A DNA stretch of 11,003 nucleotides, from assembly GCA_016789485.1 (NCBI GenBank), contig JAEURE010000057.1, positions 1 through 11,003 of the forward strand, read 5' to 3'. Under the pieces are notes generated by a model. The model did not search any database, was not told the DNA's origin, and was given only the letters and a program-made list of their open reading frames with translations. Made by a program: the position numbers and the translations under genes. The stretch comes from Anaerolineales bacterium. Lineage in GTDB: Bacteria; Chloroflexota; Anaerolineae; Anaerolineales; Villigracilaceae. This document shows, piece by piece, positions 4,591-10,357 of this stretch. Every line of letters starts with the position of its first letter. Within the stretch, counting starts at the first letter, position 1.

Positions 4591-5788
4591 GTATCAGCAT
4601 GAAGACACTGCCAGTATCTGAAGTTAGGTAGATCTCTCCAGCCTCATCCTGTCCAAAAGATGTGATCAACAAGTCCGTATCAAACAGGACCTGATTCTGC
4701 CAGATGCCATTGGTGAGAATCAACCCCCAGATCAGTCCACTGCAATAATCTCCGTAGAGATATATGCCATTCCATTCAGGTATTGAGCCGCGATAGACAT
4801 ATCCGCCTGTAACAGAGCAGCCGCCTTCACTATGGCTGTATTCGGCGGCGGGAAGCAACATACCGTCCTGAGCAAGACCATCATAACCGTGGCCGCCTTC
4901 CATAATGCTCCAGCCAAAGTTCGCTCCGCCGGGTGAACCAGCCGGGAGATGATCGATCTCCTCCCATTGACTCTGCCCCACATCACCGATCCACAAATCG
5001 CCGGTGAGGCGGTCAAATGATATGCGCCAGGGATTGCGCAAGCCATATACCCAGATTTCATTTCCAAAGGGATTGTCTGAAGGAATGGAATATGGATCGC
5101 CGTTGTCCACGTCGATGCGCAATATTTTTCCAAGCAGGCTGGAGATATCCTGTCCATTCTTCTGCGGGTCACCGGCAAGGCCGCCATCACCCAACCCGGC
5201 GTAGAGATAACCATCCGGTCCAAATGCCAGTGCGCCGCCATTATGATTTGGGTATGGTTGTTGAATAACTAGCAAAACTTGTTCACTATTGGGATCGGCG
5301 CTAGTACCATTTGATTGAAATCGCGCGATGTGCGTATTTCCGCCTTCCCCAGTATAGTTGACGTAGAAATAGCCATTCTGCTCGTAATTGGGATGGAAAG
5401 CCAAACCCAGCAGACCCATTTCGTTGCCCCTGTCGTTGACACGGTCATCAATGTTCAGGAAAGGCTGCTCGAGCAGTTGACCATTTTCATAGATGCGAAT
5501 GACGCCATATTTTTCTATGATAAACAACCTGCCTGAGCCATCGAAAGCGGATTGCACATCCACAGGGCGGGTCAGTCCGCTGGCGATGAGACGCCATTCA
5601 TAATTAGTTGGATCGGGAAATCCACTGACGGTTGGGACAGGGGTCTCTGTTGAAGGCGAGGATTCAGTTTGGGTCGGCGGAGCGGTGACCGGCGGGGAAA
5701 GAGGCGTAACGGTCGGGGAAACAGATTCTGCCAATCCTCCACAGGCGAGAATTGGCAGAGTTAATAAAATTAAAAGTCGCTTCATCAT
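4583..5788 (-). CDS. PQQ-dependent sugar dehydrogenase-like lipoprotein (GSDH family)
   Basis: The 401-residue protein has a lipoprotein signal peptide (lipobox ILAC, Cys16) and a Thr/Pro/Ser-rich linker (about 22-58). A beta-propeller domain of the glucose/sorbosone dehydrogenase family follows: 'SGLTRPVDVQ', 'GLLGLAFHPNYEQNGYFYVNYT', 'PNHNGGALAFGPDGYLYAGLGDGG' (180-203), YGLRNPWRISFDR (248-260), GDVGQSQWEEID (268-279) and GGANFGWSIMEG. His182 in NHNGG matches the catalytic base of soluble PQQ glucose dehydrogenase. Family members oxidise sugars outside the cytoplasm and pass electrons to an acceptor. The true substrate is unknown, and many such proteins are uncharacterised. No PQQ synthesis genes are in the window. 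The start codon overlaps the stop of the preceding DUF1232 gene (TAATG), suggesting translational coupling; no strong ribosome binding site is seen. Confidence 0.87.
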   Translation of the reverse strand: MMKRLLILLTLPILACGGLAESVSPTVTPLSPPVTAPPTQTESSPSTETPVPTVSGFPDPTNYEWRLIASGLTRPVDVQSAFDGSGRLFIIEKYGVIRIYENGQLLEQPFLNIDDRVNDRGNEMGLLGLAFHPNYEQNGYFYVNYTGEGGNTHIARFQSNGTSADPNSEQVLLVIQQPYPNHNGGALAFGPDGYLYAGLGDGGLAGDPQKNGQDISSLLGKILRIDVDNGDPYSIPSDNPFGNEIWVYGLRNPWRISFDRLTGDLWIGDVGQSQWEEIDHLPAGSPGGANFGWSIMEGGHGYDGLAQDGMLLPAAEYSHSEGGCSVTGGYVYRGSIPEWNGIYLYGDYCSGLIWGLILTNGIWQNQVLFDTDLLITSFGQDEAGEIYLTSDTGSVFMLIQK

Positions 5789-6150
5789 TATTCTTTTACG
5801 TCTGTAGTCTCCGCGTCCACCACATCATCCTGTGCACCATCGGTATTCATATTGCCGCTTAATGCTTTCATATGCTCTGCCACAACTTCCGGCGGGCAAA
5901 GTTCGGTAAAAACGTACGAGCCAAGCCAGAGCAGGGCGGCATCATCCACCACGCCGATGACAGGAAAAGTGATCGCATCGATGGGAAAGATCAGGTAGAT
6001 GAACGCGCCAACAGGGATGAGCTTGGCAAAGAAATTTACGCGGCTGTCGCCCATAAGGCGCAGGATCAGTTTCATCTGGTTTAGTACATTGCGAACCACG
6101 CCGCCTTGTTGCGGAGTGATCGTGATATTTGACGGTTTCTTTTCTGCCAT
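5788..6150 (-). CDS. DUF1232/YkvA-family small membrane protein
   Basis: The 120-residue protein has a central DUF1232 pattern at about residues 35-80: 'MGDSRVNFFAKLIPVGAFIYLIFPIDAITFPVIGVVDDAALLWLGSYVF'. The hydrophobic stretch and conserved 'P-D....GVVDD' are typical. Family function is unknown; it is usually a small integral membrane protein. The C-terminus is acidic (DGAQDDVVDAETTDVKE). The start MAEKK at 6150 is chosen because AAAGGAG stands seven bases upstream on the minus strand; an in-frame ATG at 6237 has no such signal. It overlaps the sugar-dehydrogenase gene by one base and is probably cotranscribed with it. Confidence 0.85.
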   Translation of the reverse strand: MAEKKPSNITITPQQGGVVRNVLNQMKLILRLMGDSRVNFFAKLIPVGAFIYLIFPIDAITFPVIGVVDDAALLWLGSYVFTELCPPEVVAEHMKALSGNMNTDGAQDDVVDAETTDVKE

Positions 6151-6175
6151 TTGGAATCTCCTTTGTAGTGTTTCC

Positions 6176-6181
6176 ATTATA
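6176..6181 (-). promoter_or_regulatory. -10 element for the DUF1232/sugar-dehydrogenase operon
   Basis: A perfect TATAAT is read on the minus strand at 6181-6176, about 26 bases before the start codon and just upstream of the ribosome binding site. No good -35 box is visible at 16-18 bases, so confidence is limited. Confidence 0.45.
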
Positions 6182-6306
6182 TTCGATTTGGTATGCGTGC
6201 CGCTTTGATATACGAATCCAGAACTGGAGGGGTGCAAAAGGGTAATATCCTGAGATTACATATCGTCACAAATATATGACACAAAATCAACATTTGGAGA
6301 CTTCTC

Positions 6307-6696
6307 ATGGATATGATCATTGATTTTCCCGGCGGTTTGCGAGTGGATGCTCACTATCGCGGCCACGACTTTCAGACCGACCAGCCGCCCGCAGATTCGG
6401 CGCCCATGCCTTTCGAACTATTCCTTGCATCCATTGGCACGTGTGCAGGGATTTACGTGCTCGGCTTCTGCCGCCAGCGCAACCTGCCTACCGAGGGCAT
6501 CCGTATTGTTCAACGCAACCACCCCAACGCGCAGGGCATGATCGAAAAGATCGACCTGAACATTGAGGTTCCGCCAACTTTCCCCGCCCAATATTATGAA
6601 GCGCTCGTCCGTTCTGCAGAGCTGTGCAAAGTAAAAAAGACTCTGGAGAATCCACCGAAATTTGAAGTGAAGACAGTGGTTACGGAAGGCGCGTAA
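6307..6696 (+). CDS. OsmC family protein
   Basis: The 129-residue protein shows the OsmC fold pattern: 'MDMIIDFPGGLRVDAHYRGHDFQTDQP', then 'SAPMPFELFLASIGTCAGIYVLGFCRQRNL' (31-60) and 'SAELCKVKKTLENPP' (103-117). Cys46 and Cys107 are placed where OsmC/Ohr proteins have their peroxide-reacting cysteine pair. Cys55 is additional. Members reduce organic hydroperoxides or act as thiol-dependent stress proteins in the cytoplasm. The exact substrate cannot be told here; this shorter 'DFPGG...DQP' branch is largely uncharacterised. GGAG (6295-6298) lies eight bases before the ATG. Its own terminator follows, so it appears monocistronic. Divergent from the DUF1232 gene. Confidence 0.9.
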   Translation: MDMIIDFPGGLRVDAHYRGHDFQTDQPPADSAPMPFELFLASIGTCAGIYVLGFCRQRNLPTEGIRIVQRNHPNAQGMIEKIDLNIEVPPTFPAQYYEALVRSAELCKVKKTLENPPKFEVKTVVTEGA

Positions 6697-6699
6697 CAG

Positions 6700-6735
6700 A
6701 AATTAGTGACAGTTCATCTGTCACTAATTTTTTTA
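6700..6735 (+). terminator. Intrinsic terminator of the OsmC-family gene
   Basis: A perfect 13-bp stem (6700-6712 with 6718-6730, loop TTCAT) runs into seven T residues (6728-6734). It begins four bases after the TAA stop. Confidence 0.93.
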
Positions 6736-6738
6736 TCG

Positions 6739-6751
6739 TAAAATCTCCTCA
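6739..6751 (+). promoter_or_regulatory. Probable leaderless -10 element of the NYN-domain gene
   Basis: TAAAAT at 6739-6744 is followed by six bases and then the ATG at 6751, so a transcript would begin at or very near the start codon. No Shine-Dalgarno sequence exists in the short gap, and a strong terminator ends just upstream. CTGTCA (6718-6723, 15-base spacer) could be a weak -35. The same TAnnAT-six bases-ATG arrangement is seen before the 9891-10169 gene. Confidence 0.45.
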
Positions 6752-7218
6752 TGCCCTACCTAATAGACGGACATAACCTGATTCCCAAATTCGGCTTGCG
6801 CCTGGATTCTGTGGATGATGAAATGGAATTGGTTTCCATTTTGCAGGAATTTGCACGGCTGAAACAACAGCAAGTAGAGGTCTATTTTGATGGAGCACCG
6901 CTCGGCTCCACCGGGACCCGCAAACTGGGCGCTGTCCGAGCGCATTTTATCCGCCTCGGGCAAACCGCCGACAACGCCATCCGCGCCCGCTTAAGCAACA
7001 TGGGCAAAGCCGCAAAAAACTGGACAGTAGTCTCCTCCGACCGTGAAGTACAAGGTGCGGCACGAGCCAACCAGACTGAATCCATTTCATCCGAAGAGTT
7101 CGTGCGCCTGACTCGCAACGCCATGCAGACAACTTCCAAAACGAAAGCAGACGATAAAAAGCTTTCAGCACAGGAAGTGGATGAGTGGCTCAAACTGTTT
7201 CGTGAAAATAAACGCTAA
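6751..7218 (+). CDS. NYN-domain protein, YacP-like predicted ribonuclease
   Basis: The 155-residue protein starts 'MPYLIDGHNLIPKFG', the hallmark of YacP-like NYN/PIN-fold nucleases, and continues with 'QVEVYFDGAP' (41-50), 'GQTADNAIRARL' (70-81) and 'WTVVSSDREVQGAARAN' (91-107). The acidic residues Asp6, Asp47, Asp74 and Asp97 are positioned to bind metal as in the NYN active site. Related proteins (for example Rae1 of Bacillus) cut mRNA on the ribosome. The C-terminal part (about 125-155) is charged and probably helical. No Shine-Dalgarno sequence precedes the ATG; a -10-like TAAAAT lies six bases upstream, so translation may be leaderless. Family call is firm; RNA target is unknown. Confidence 0.85.
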   Translation: MPYLIDGHNLIPKFGLRLDSVDDEMELVSILQEFARLKQQQVEVYFDGAPLGSTGTRKLGAVRAHFIRLGQTADNAIRARLSNMGKAAKNWTVVSSDREVQGAARANQTESISSEEFVRLTRNAMQTTSKTKADDKKLSAQEVDEWLKLFRENKR

Positions 7219-7272
7219 TTCAGACTATTCCACTCCACTTTCTTATTTTTCTTTAATGTATTCAGGACTAAT

Positions 7273-7375
7273 CAGGTGTATATTATCTACATTGACACCT
7301 GCCCTCCCCTTTATTGGTATTTAGGTGTCTACCGCCGTCAGACTAGCATGTCCCCCCCATGCTGGCTGGCGGCGG
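7273..7375. other. Non-coding stretch with alternative pairings and a C-rich-loop hairpin
   Basis: GACACCT (7294-7300) can pair with AGGTGT upstream (7274-7279, extended to a 7-bp CAGGTGT/ACACCTG stem) or with AGGTGTC downstream (7323-7329), but not both. Directly after lies a strong hairpin: a 10-bp stem (7332-7341 with 7366-7375, one G-T pair) topped by AGCATG/CATGCT (7345-7350 with 7358-7363) with a C-rich loop. No frame across it codes for anything recognisable. It sits between convergent genes, so it may be a repeat element or an unrecognised RNA. Confidence 0.4.
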
Positions 7376-7387
7376 AACCTTTAATGG

Positions 7388-7433
7388 AAAAAGAGAAAGC
7401 CGCGGATTTTAAAATCCGCGGCTTTCTCTTTTT
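7388..7433. terminator. Bidirectional intrinsic terminator (46-bp perfect palindrome)
   Basis: Positions 7388-7410 are exactly complementary to 7411-7433, giving a 23-bp arm length with a GC-rich core (GCCGCGGAT/ATCCGCGGC). A-rich and T-rich flanks provide U-tracts on both strands. It lies between the ends of the convergent NYN-domain gene (plus) and exonuclease-WYL gene (minus), so it can end both transcripts. Confidence 0.92.
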
Positions 7434-7447
7434 TTAAGGCAAAAAAT

Positions 7448-8257
7448 TTACTGAGCTTCCACTTCCAAATTTACAATTCGGTCCAATCGAAATGTCCGTT
7501 CGGCTTCGCGAGTGTGGCAATAGGCTTGCAGGTAAATATAGTCTGACAAACCGATCACATCCTTCGGCGAAATCCAGCGTTCGGAGGTCTCGCCGTCTTT
7601 ATCCATGTATTTGATGAACAAGCGCTTGCCGCTGTGGATGGCTTCGCTGAGTTCCGTGGGCAGGTACACGCCTTCCTCAGGCCAGGCAGGCGAGTTATAA
7701 ATACCAATGAAATCATCCAGAGATTTTTCCATGGACTTGAGCGAGTCCATCATGGCAAAGAAAAGGTTCTTGGCAGTGATGGCGTCCGCGAGAGCGCGAG
7801 AACCTGGCACAGTAGTCGAAACCTGAAAATCCTCTGCCAGATGCTGCAGGCTGTAGGATGGTAATTCATAGAACTCACGGGCCAGCAAAAGCGTATCGAT
7901 CAGGTTGGGGATTTCAACCGTCCGTCCCAGTTTGCGAAATTCATTATCAAGGAATTGGATATCGAATTTGGCGTTATGACAAACGATCACCGCATCTTTT
8001 AATGACTCTTCAAGCTGATCGGCAATTTCTGCAAACTTCGGCGCCGCTGAAAGTTTTGATTCATCCAAGCCATTGGCGTGAACTGCCGAGGGTGAAAGCT
8101 CACGCTCGGGGTTGATGAGCAGGTCCAGGGTCGATTTGATGCGTTTGCCTTCGGTAAAGACAACGGCGATCTGGCAGATACGGTCCCCAAACCAGGGGGA
8201 AAGTCCTGTGGTTTCAATATCCAAAAAAGCGAAGCGGGCATTGGCGATGTTAAACAT
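7448..8257 (-). CDS. DnaQ-like exonuclease domain fused to a WYL-like domain
   Basis: The 269-residue protein begins MFNIANARFAFLDIETTGLS. ExoI is FLDIETTGL (Asp13, Glu15) and ExoII is VCHNAKFDIQFL (His94, Asn95, Asp99). The ExoIII region reads PGSRALADA (151-159): Asp158 is present, but the usual HRALADA histidine is replaced by Ser153. About 205-265 form a WYL-like domain ('GKRLFIKYMDKDGETSERWISPKDVIGLSDYIYLQAYCHTREAERTFRLDRI'), a ligand-sensing module found in regulators and some phage-defence proteins. DnaQ domains trim DNA or RNA from the 3' end. With the catalytic His missing, activity may be weak or lost. ATG 8257 is chosen because the exonuclease fold begins right there and AAAAGG lies upstream; the open frame extends to 8518, but that part lies within the NHL gene. 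Confidence 0.85.
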   Translation of the reverse strand: MFNIANARFAFLDIETTGLSPWFGDRICQIAVVFTEGKRIKSTLDLLINPERELSPSAVHANGLDESKLSAAPKFAEIADQLEESLKDAVIVCHNAKFDIQFLDNEFRKLGRTVEIPNLIDTLLLAREFYELPSYSLQHLAEDFQVSTTVPGSRALADAITAKNLFFAMMDSLKSMEKSLDDFIGIYNSPAWPEEGVYLPTELSEAIHSGKRLFIKYMDKDGETSERWISPKDVIGLSDYIYLQAYCHTREAERTFRLDRIVNLEVEAQ

Positions 8258-8258
8258 A

Positions 8259-8313
8259 ATTGGCGCACCTTTTGAGTGCGCCAATCTTACCGTATTTTTG
8301 AAGGGGCGATCAA
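8259..8313 (-). promoter_or_regulatory. Promoter and inverted repeat before the exonuclease-WYL gene
   Basis: On the minus strand TTGATC (8313-8308), an 18-base spacer and TAAGAT (8289-8284) form a plausible promoter; the -35 box overlaps the end of the NHL gene. Just after comes a perfect 10-bp inverted repeat, ATTGGCGCAC (8285-8276) and GTGCGCCAAT (8268-8259), whose loop TCAAAAG holds most of the ribosome binding site of the gene at 8257. It may hide the site or act as an operator. The 15-base sequence GGTAAGATTGGCGCA (8291-8277) recurs exactly at 10183-10169. Confidence 0.5.
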
Positions 8314-9290
8314 GGCAGGTTGAACACCAGCACATTGCCGCCAGACTGGTTTGTAATGTAAATCCGCCCATTGGTATCAAAAGCAATGCCGACCGGCCTT
8401 TTGAAAGGGGCATTTGAAAAGCTTCCATCGCCCCAAGCCCAGAGGAATTCACCGTTATTGTCAAAGACCTGCATACGGCCAAGGTCATAGTCTGTGACGT
8501 AGACATTCCCGTTCGCATCCACGGCGATGGCTTCAGGCGTGCCTTTTACTTTAATATCCGAGCCCATGTACCAGGCGGCAAGGACATTTCCTTCCGCGTC
8601 AAATTTTTGGACGCGTTTGTTTTCATAATCTGCCACGAAAATGTTTCCGTTCGCATCCACGGCAATACCTGTGGCGTGCCTGAATTGACCTTTGCTCACG
8701 CCGCCCCCGCCAAACTTCATCAGAAATTTTCCATTGTTATCGAATTTTTGAACGAAGGGAACAGCATCATCCGTTACATAGACATTTCCGTCCTTGTCTG
8801 TGGCGATCCCAATGGCGCGGATGAACTGCCCGTCTTCATTCCCTTCGCTGCCCCACATGGTGATGAATTTTCCCTGGCTGTCAAATTTTTGAATGCGGAA
8901 ATTTTCATTATCCACAACGAAGACATTATCATTCGGGTCAATAGCGAGACCGCCAAAGCCGAGGGAATTGAATTCACCTTCGCCGCTGCCTTTGGCATCC
9001 CACTTATCAAGCAGATTGCCTTGAGGGTCAAAGACCAAAACGCGGCTTTTGCCCGCATCGTTCACATAAATATTTCCAGCGGAATTGACCGCAATGCCAT
9101 ACGGGTCTTGCATAATATCACCTTGATTTGTGATTTCAAGCAAGACTTCAGGATTCTTATTTATCTCGGGCTCAGGAGTGAATGTTGGGGTTGGCTCAGG
9201 ACTTGGGGTAAACGTTGGGATCGGAGTGGGTTTTGCGCACCCGCCTAACAGAAGGGAAATTAATAAAACGAACAAGGCAATTCTTCTCAT
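8310..9290 (-). CDS. NHL-repeat beta-propeller lipoprotein
   Basis: The 326-residue protein has a lipoprotein signal peptide (lipobox LLGGC, Cys18) and a linker of the type TPxPTFTPxPEP (about 21-42). Six NHL repeats then follow the pattern 'GIAVD.NGNIYV.D..N.RVQKFD..G.FL..WG..G...GQF', starting near residues 63, 113, 160, 207, 255 and 302, enough for a complete six-bladed propeller. NHL propellers are binding scaffolds; no catalytic motif is seen. It would be anchored outside the membrane. The ATG at 9290 has GAGGAG six bases upstream on the minus strand and a TATAAT box further up (9324-9319). Ligand and role are unknown. The exonuclease-WYL gene starts 52 bases downstream, with no terminator between. 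Confidence 0.9.
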   Translation of the reverse strand: MRRIALFVLLISLLLGGCAKPTPIPTFTPSPEPTPTFTPEPEINKNPEVLLEITNQGDIMQDPYGIAVNSAGNIYVNDAGKSRVLVFDPQGNLLDKWDAKGSGEGEFNSLGFGGLAIDPNDNVFVVDNENFRIQKFDSQGKFITMWGSEGNEDGQFIRAIGIATDKDGNVYVTDDAVPFVQKFDNNGKFLMKFGGGGVSKGQFRHATGIAVDANGNIFVADYENKRVQKFDAEGNVLAAWYMGSDIKVKGTPEAIAVDANGNVYVTDYDLGRMQVFDNNGEFLWAWGDGSFSNAPFKRPVGIAFDTNGRIYITNQSGGNVLVFNLP

Positions 9291-9318
9291 GTATTCTCCT
9301 CATCATCTGGTTTACAAG

Positions 9319-9324
9319 ATTATA
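9319..9324 (-). promoter_or_regulatory. -10 element of the NHL-lipoprotein gene
   Basis: A perfect TATAAT on the minus strand lies 28 bases before the start codon, with a good ribosome binding site between. The -35 region (about 9341-9347) matches poorly. Confidence 0.45.
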
Positions 9325-9345
9325 GGAGCAGAGAACCGCCAATAC

Positions 9346-9363
9346 ACCCTCCCAGCGGAGGGT
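9346..9363. other. Small GC-rich hairpin between the NHL and eRF1-like genes
   Basis: ACCCTCC (9346-9352) pairs with GGAGGGT (9357-9363) around the four-base loop CAGC. It stands where a terminator for the 9395-9799 gene would be expected, but the T-rich side (TATTTAATTT) follows it on the plus strand, not the minus strand, so its role as a minus-strand terminator is doubtful. Confidence 0.35.
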
Positions 9364-9394
9364 ATTTAATTTCAGGAATTATCCTATTGGGTTT

Positions 9395-9799
9395 TTACTT
9401 CTCAAAATACTTTCGCACCCTCGCGGCAATTTGACGCTCGGTCATTTTGTCTGCGGCTTCCACATGGATGTGCTTGACTTGATTGCCTTTATGCGCGAGC
9501 CGTTTTTCAAATTCATGCTTTGCTTCACCGGCGCCAAACACCAAAAGTGAATCCACATCACCAATGATTGAAATAACCTGCTGATAATACTTGTTGAGAT
9601 GTTCGCGGTAGCGCCTGTCTTCCTGAGTTTCCGCCGATAGGAATTGTGGGCTGTAGGCTGTCTTCCCGCGCGAGCCCCCTTTGTATCTGACATGCTTCTC
9701 CATATTGGATTCGATGGTTTGCAGTTCCTCGCTCTTGCCTTTCAGGGTCACGATGACTGCCTTTTTGTGATCGATCCATAAACCGATGTGCTTTTCCAT
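9395..9799 (-). CDS. eRF1 domain-3-like protein (baeRF/host-attachment-like family)
   Basis: The 134-residue protein begins 'MEKHIGLWIDHKKAVIVTL' and ends with 'DVDSLLVFGAGEAKHEFEKRLAHKGNQVKHIHVEAADKMTERQIAARVRKYF'. The 'LL.FG.GEAK.EFEKRL' segment (about 85-101) and the following 'ADKMT..QI..RVR..F' resemble the C-terminal domain of archaeo-eukaryotic release factor 1, found alone in bacterial 'baeRF' and 'host attachment' proteins. The N-terminal half matches a common bacterial hypothetical family with the block 'KH...GGSRGKTAY.PQ' (about 35-52). Some bacterial relatives are proposed to act on ribosomes; no catalytic residue can be named here. GGAGG lies four bases before the ATG, and a strong promoter (9844-9872) precedes it. 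There is no signal peptide or membrane segment. Confidence 0.7.
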   Translation of the reverse strand: MEKHIGLWIDHKKAVIVTLKGKSEELQTIESNMEKHVRYKGGSRGKTAYSPQFLSAETQEDRRYREHLNKYYQQVISIIGDVDSLLVFGAGEAKHEFEKRLAHKGNQVKHIHVEAADKMTERQIAARVRKYFEK

Positions 9800-9843
9800 G
9801 AAACCTCCAAATCTGTTTCAACAAGCAGGCCCGATCCAATTTC

Positions 9844-9872
9844 AGTATACAGATTTCATATTGGCAATGCAA
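9844..9872 (-). promoter_or_regulatory. Sigma-70 type promoter of the eRF1-like gene
   Basis: On the minus strand TTGCAT (9872-9867), a 17-base spacer and TATACT (9849-9844) are each one or two bases from consensus. Transcription would start near 9837, about 38 bases before the start codon. Confidence 0.7.
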
Positions 9873-9890
9873 ATCCACCCTGGATTAAGG

Positions 9891-10169
9891 TCAACGCGCC
9901 TGCCCGCGGACCTGGAACCTGAGTCCATCGACAAGGAGTTGGATCTCCACTGGAGCAGCAGGATGTCTATCCGCATACCGGAAGACAACTGTCAGCAAGA
10001 AGGGAGGCGAGTGCTCTTCGAGCGGCATCCACTCATAGGTAAGCATCACGCCGGGGCGGCCATTAATCGTGACAACATGATGATCATAATTCACTAATTG
10101 CCCGGCTTGCTCACGCGAACAGACAGCGATGGCATGGTCCGAATAAAGTTGATTTAATGGTTTTGACAT
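9891..10169 (-). CDS. Small protein of unknown function (92 residues)
   Basis: I do not recognise this family. The protein reads 'MSKPLNQLYSDHAIAVCSREQAGQLVNYDHHVVTINGRPGVMLTYEWMPLEEHSPPFLLTVVFRY', then 'HPAAPVEIQLLVDGLRFQVRGQAR'. It alternates polar and hydrophobic residues as in a small beta-rich domain, with no signal peptide or membrane helix. One cysteine (Cys17) and the pair His30-His31 are the only notable residues. The ATG at 10169 follows a TAAGAT box by six bases with no ribosome binding site, which fits leaderless translation. The promoter for the next gene lies just after its stop codon, so it is probably a separate unit. Coding is supported by the promoter position and by clean fit between neighbours, not by homology. 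Confidence 0.6.
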   Translation of the reverse strand: MSKPLNQLYSDHAIAVCSREQAGQLVNYDHHVVTINGRPGVMLTYEWMPLEEHSPPFLLTVVFRYADRHPAAPVEIQLLVDGLRFQVRGQAR

Positions 10170-10205
10170 GCGCCAATCTTACCAGCTTAGAAATTGATAA
10201 GTCCA
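10169..10205 (-). promoter_or_regulatory. Leaderless promoter of the 92-residue gene
   Basis: On the minus strand TGGACT (10205-10200), an 18-base spacer and TAAGAT (10181-10176) are followed by TGGCGC and the ATG. The transcript would start at or beside the start codon. The stretch GGTAAGATTGGCGCA is identical to the one before the exonuclease-WYL gene. Confidence 0.55.
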
Positions 10206-10260
10206 AAAGGGAGAAAAAGTGTCCGAATTTAAGTGTTTTATTAGTGATGGGGGAATCGTA

Positions 10261-10315
10261 TTGACAACCTTTGCAATATGCATAAAATATAGACATTACC
10301 TGTGCAATACATAAA
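10261..10315 (+). promoter_or_regulatory. Promoter of the fasciclin lipoprotein gene with flanking direct repeats
   Basis: A perfect TTGACA (10261-10266) is followed after 16 bases by TAAAAT (10283-10288). TGCAATATGCATAAA (10272-10286) in the spacer/-10 region is nearly repeated as TGCAATACATAAA (10303-10315), 31 bases apart, about three helical turns. The first copy overlaps the -10 box, so the pair may bind a regulator. Confidence 0.65.
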
Positions 10316-10357
10316 CAGGAATTTAATCAAGAACATTAGAAATCAGGAGAAATAAAC

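Noticed and set aside
6151..6237. Upstream extension of the DUF1232 gene to ATG 6237
   Set aside because: The extra 29 residues show no family similarity, cover the -10 box, and AAAGGAG clearly marks the ATG at 6150.
7448..8518. Long minus-strand reading frame of 356 codons as one gene
   Set aside because: The first 87 codons overlap the NHL-lipoprotein gene in another frame and show no domain; the DnaQ fold starts exactly at the internal ATG 8257, which has its own promoter and ribosome binding site.
8607..9248. Plus-strand 213-codon frame opposite the NHL gene
   Set aside because: It is the antisense shadow of repeated NHL codons; the minus strand has signal peptide, lipobox and six complete NHL repeats.
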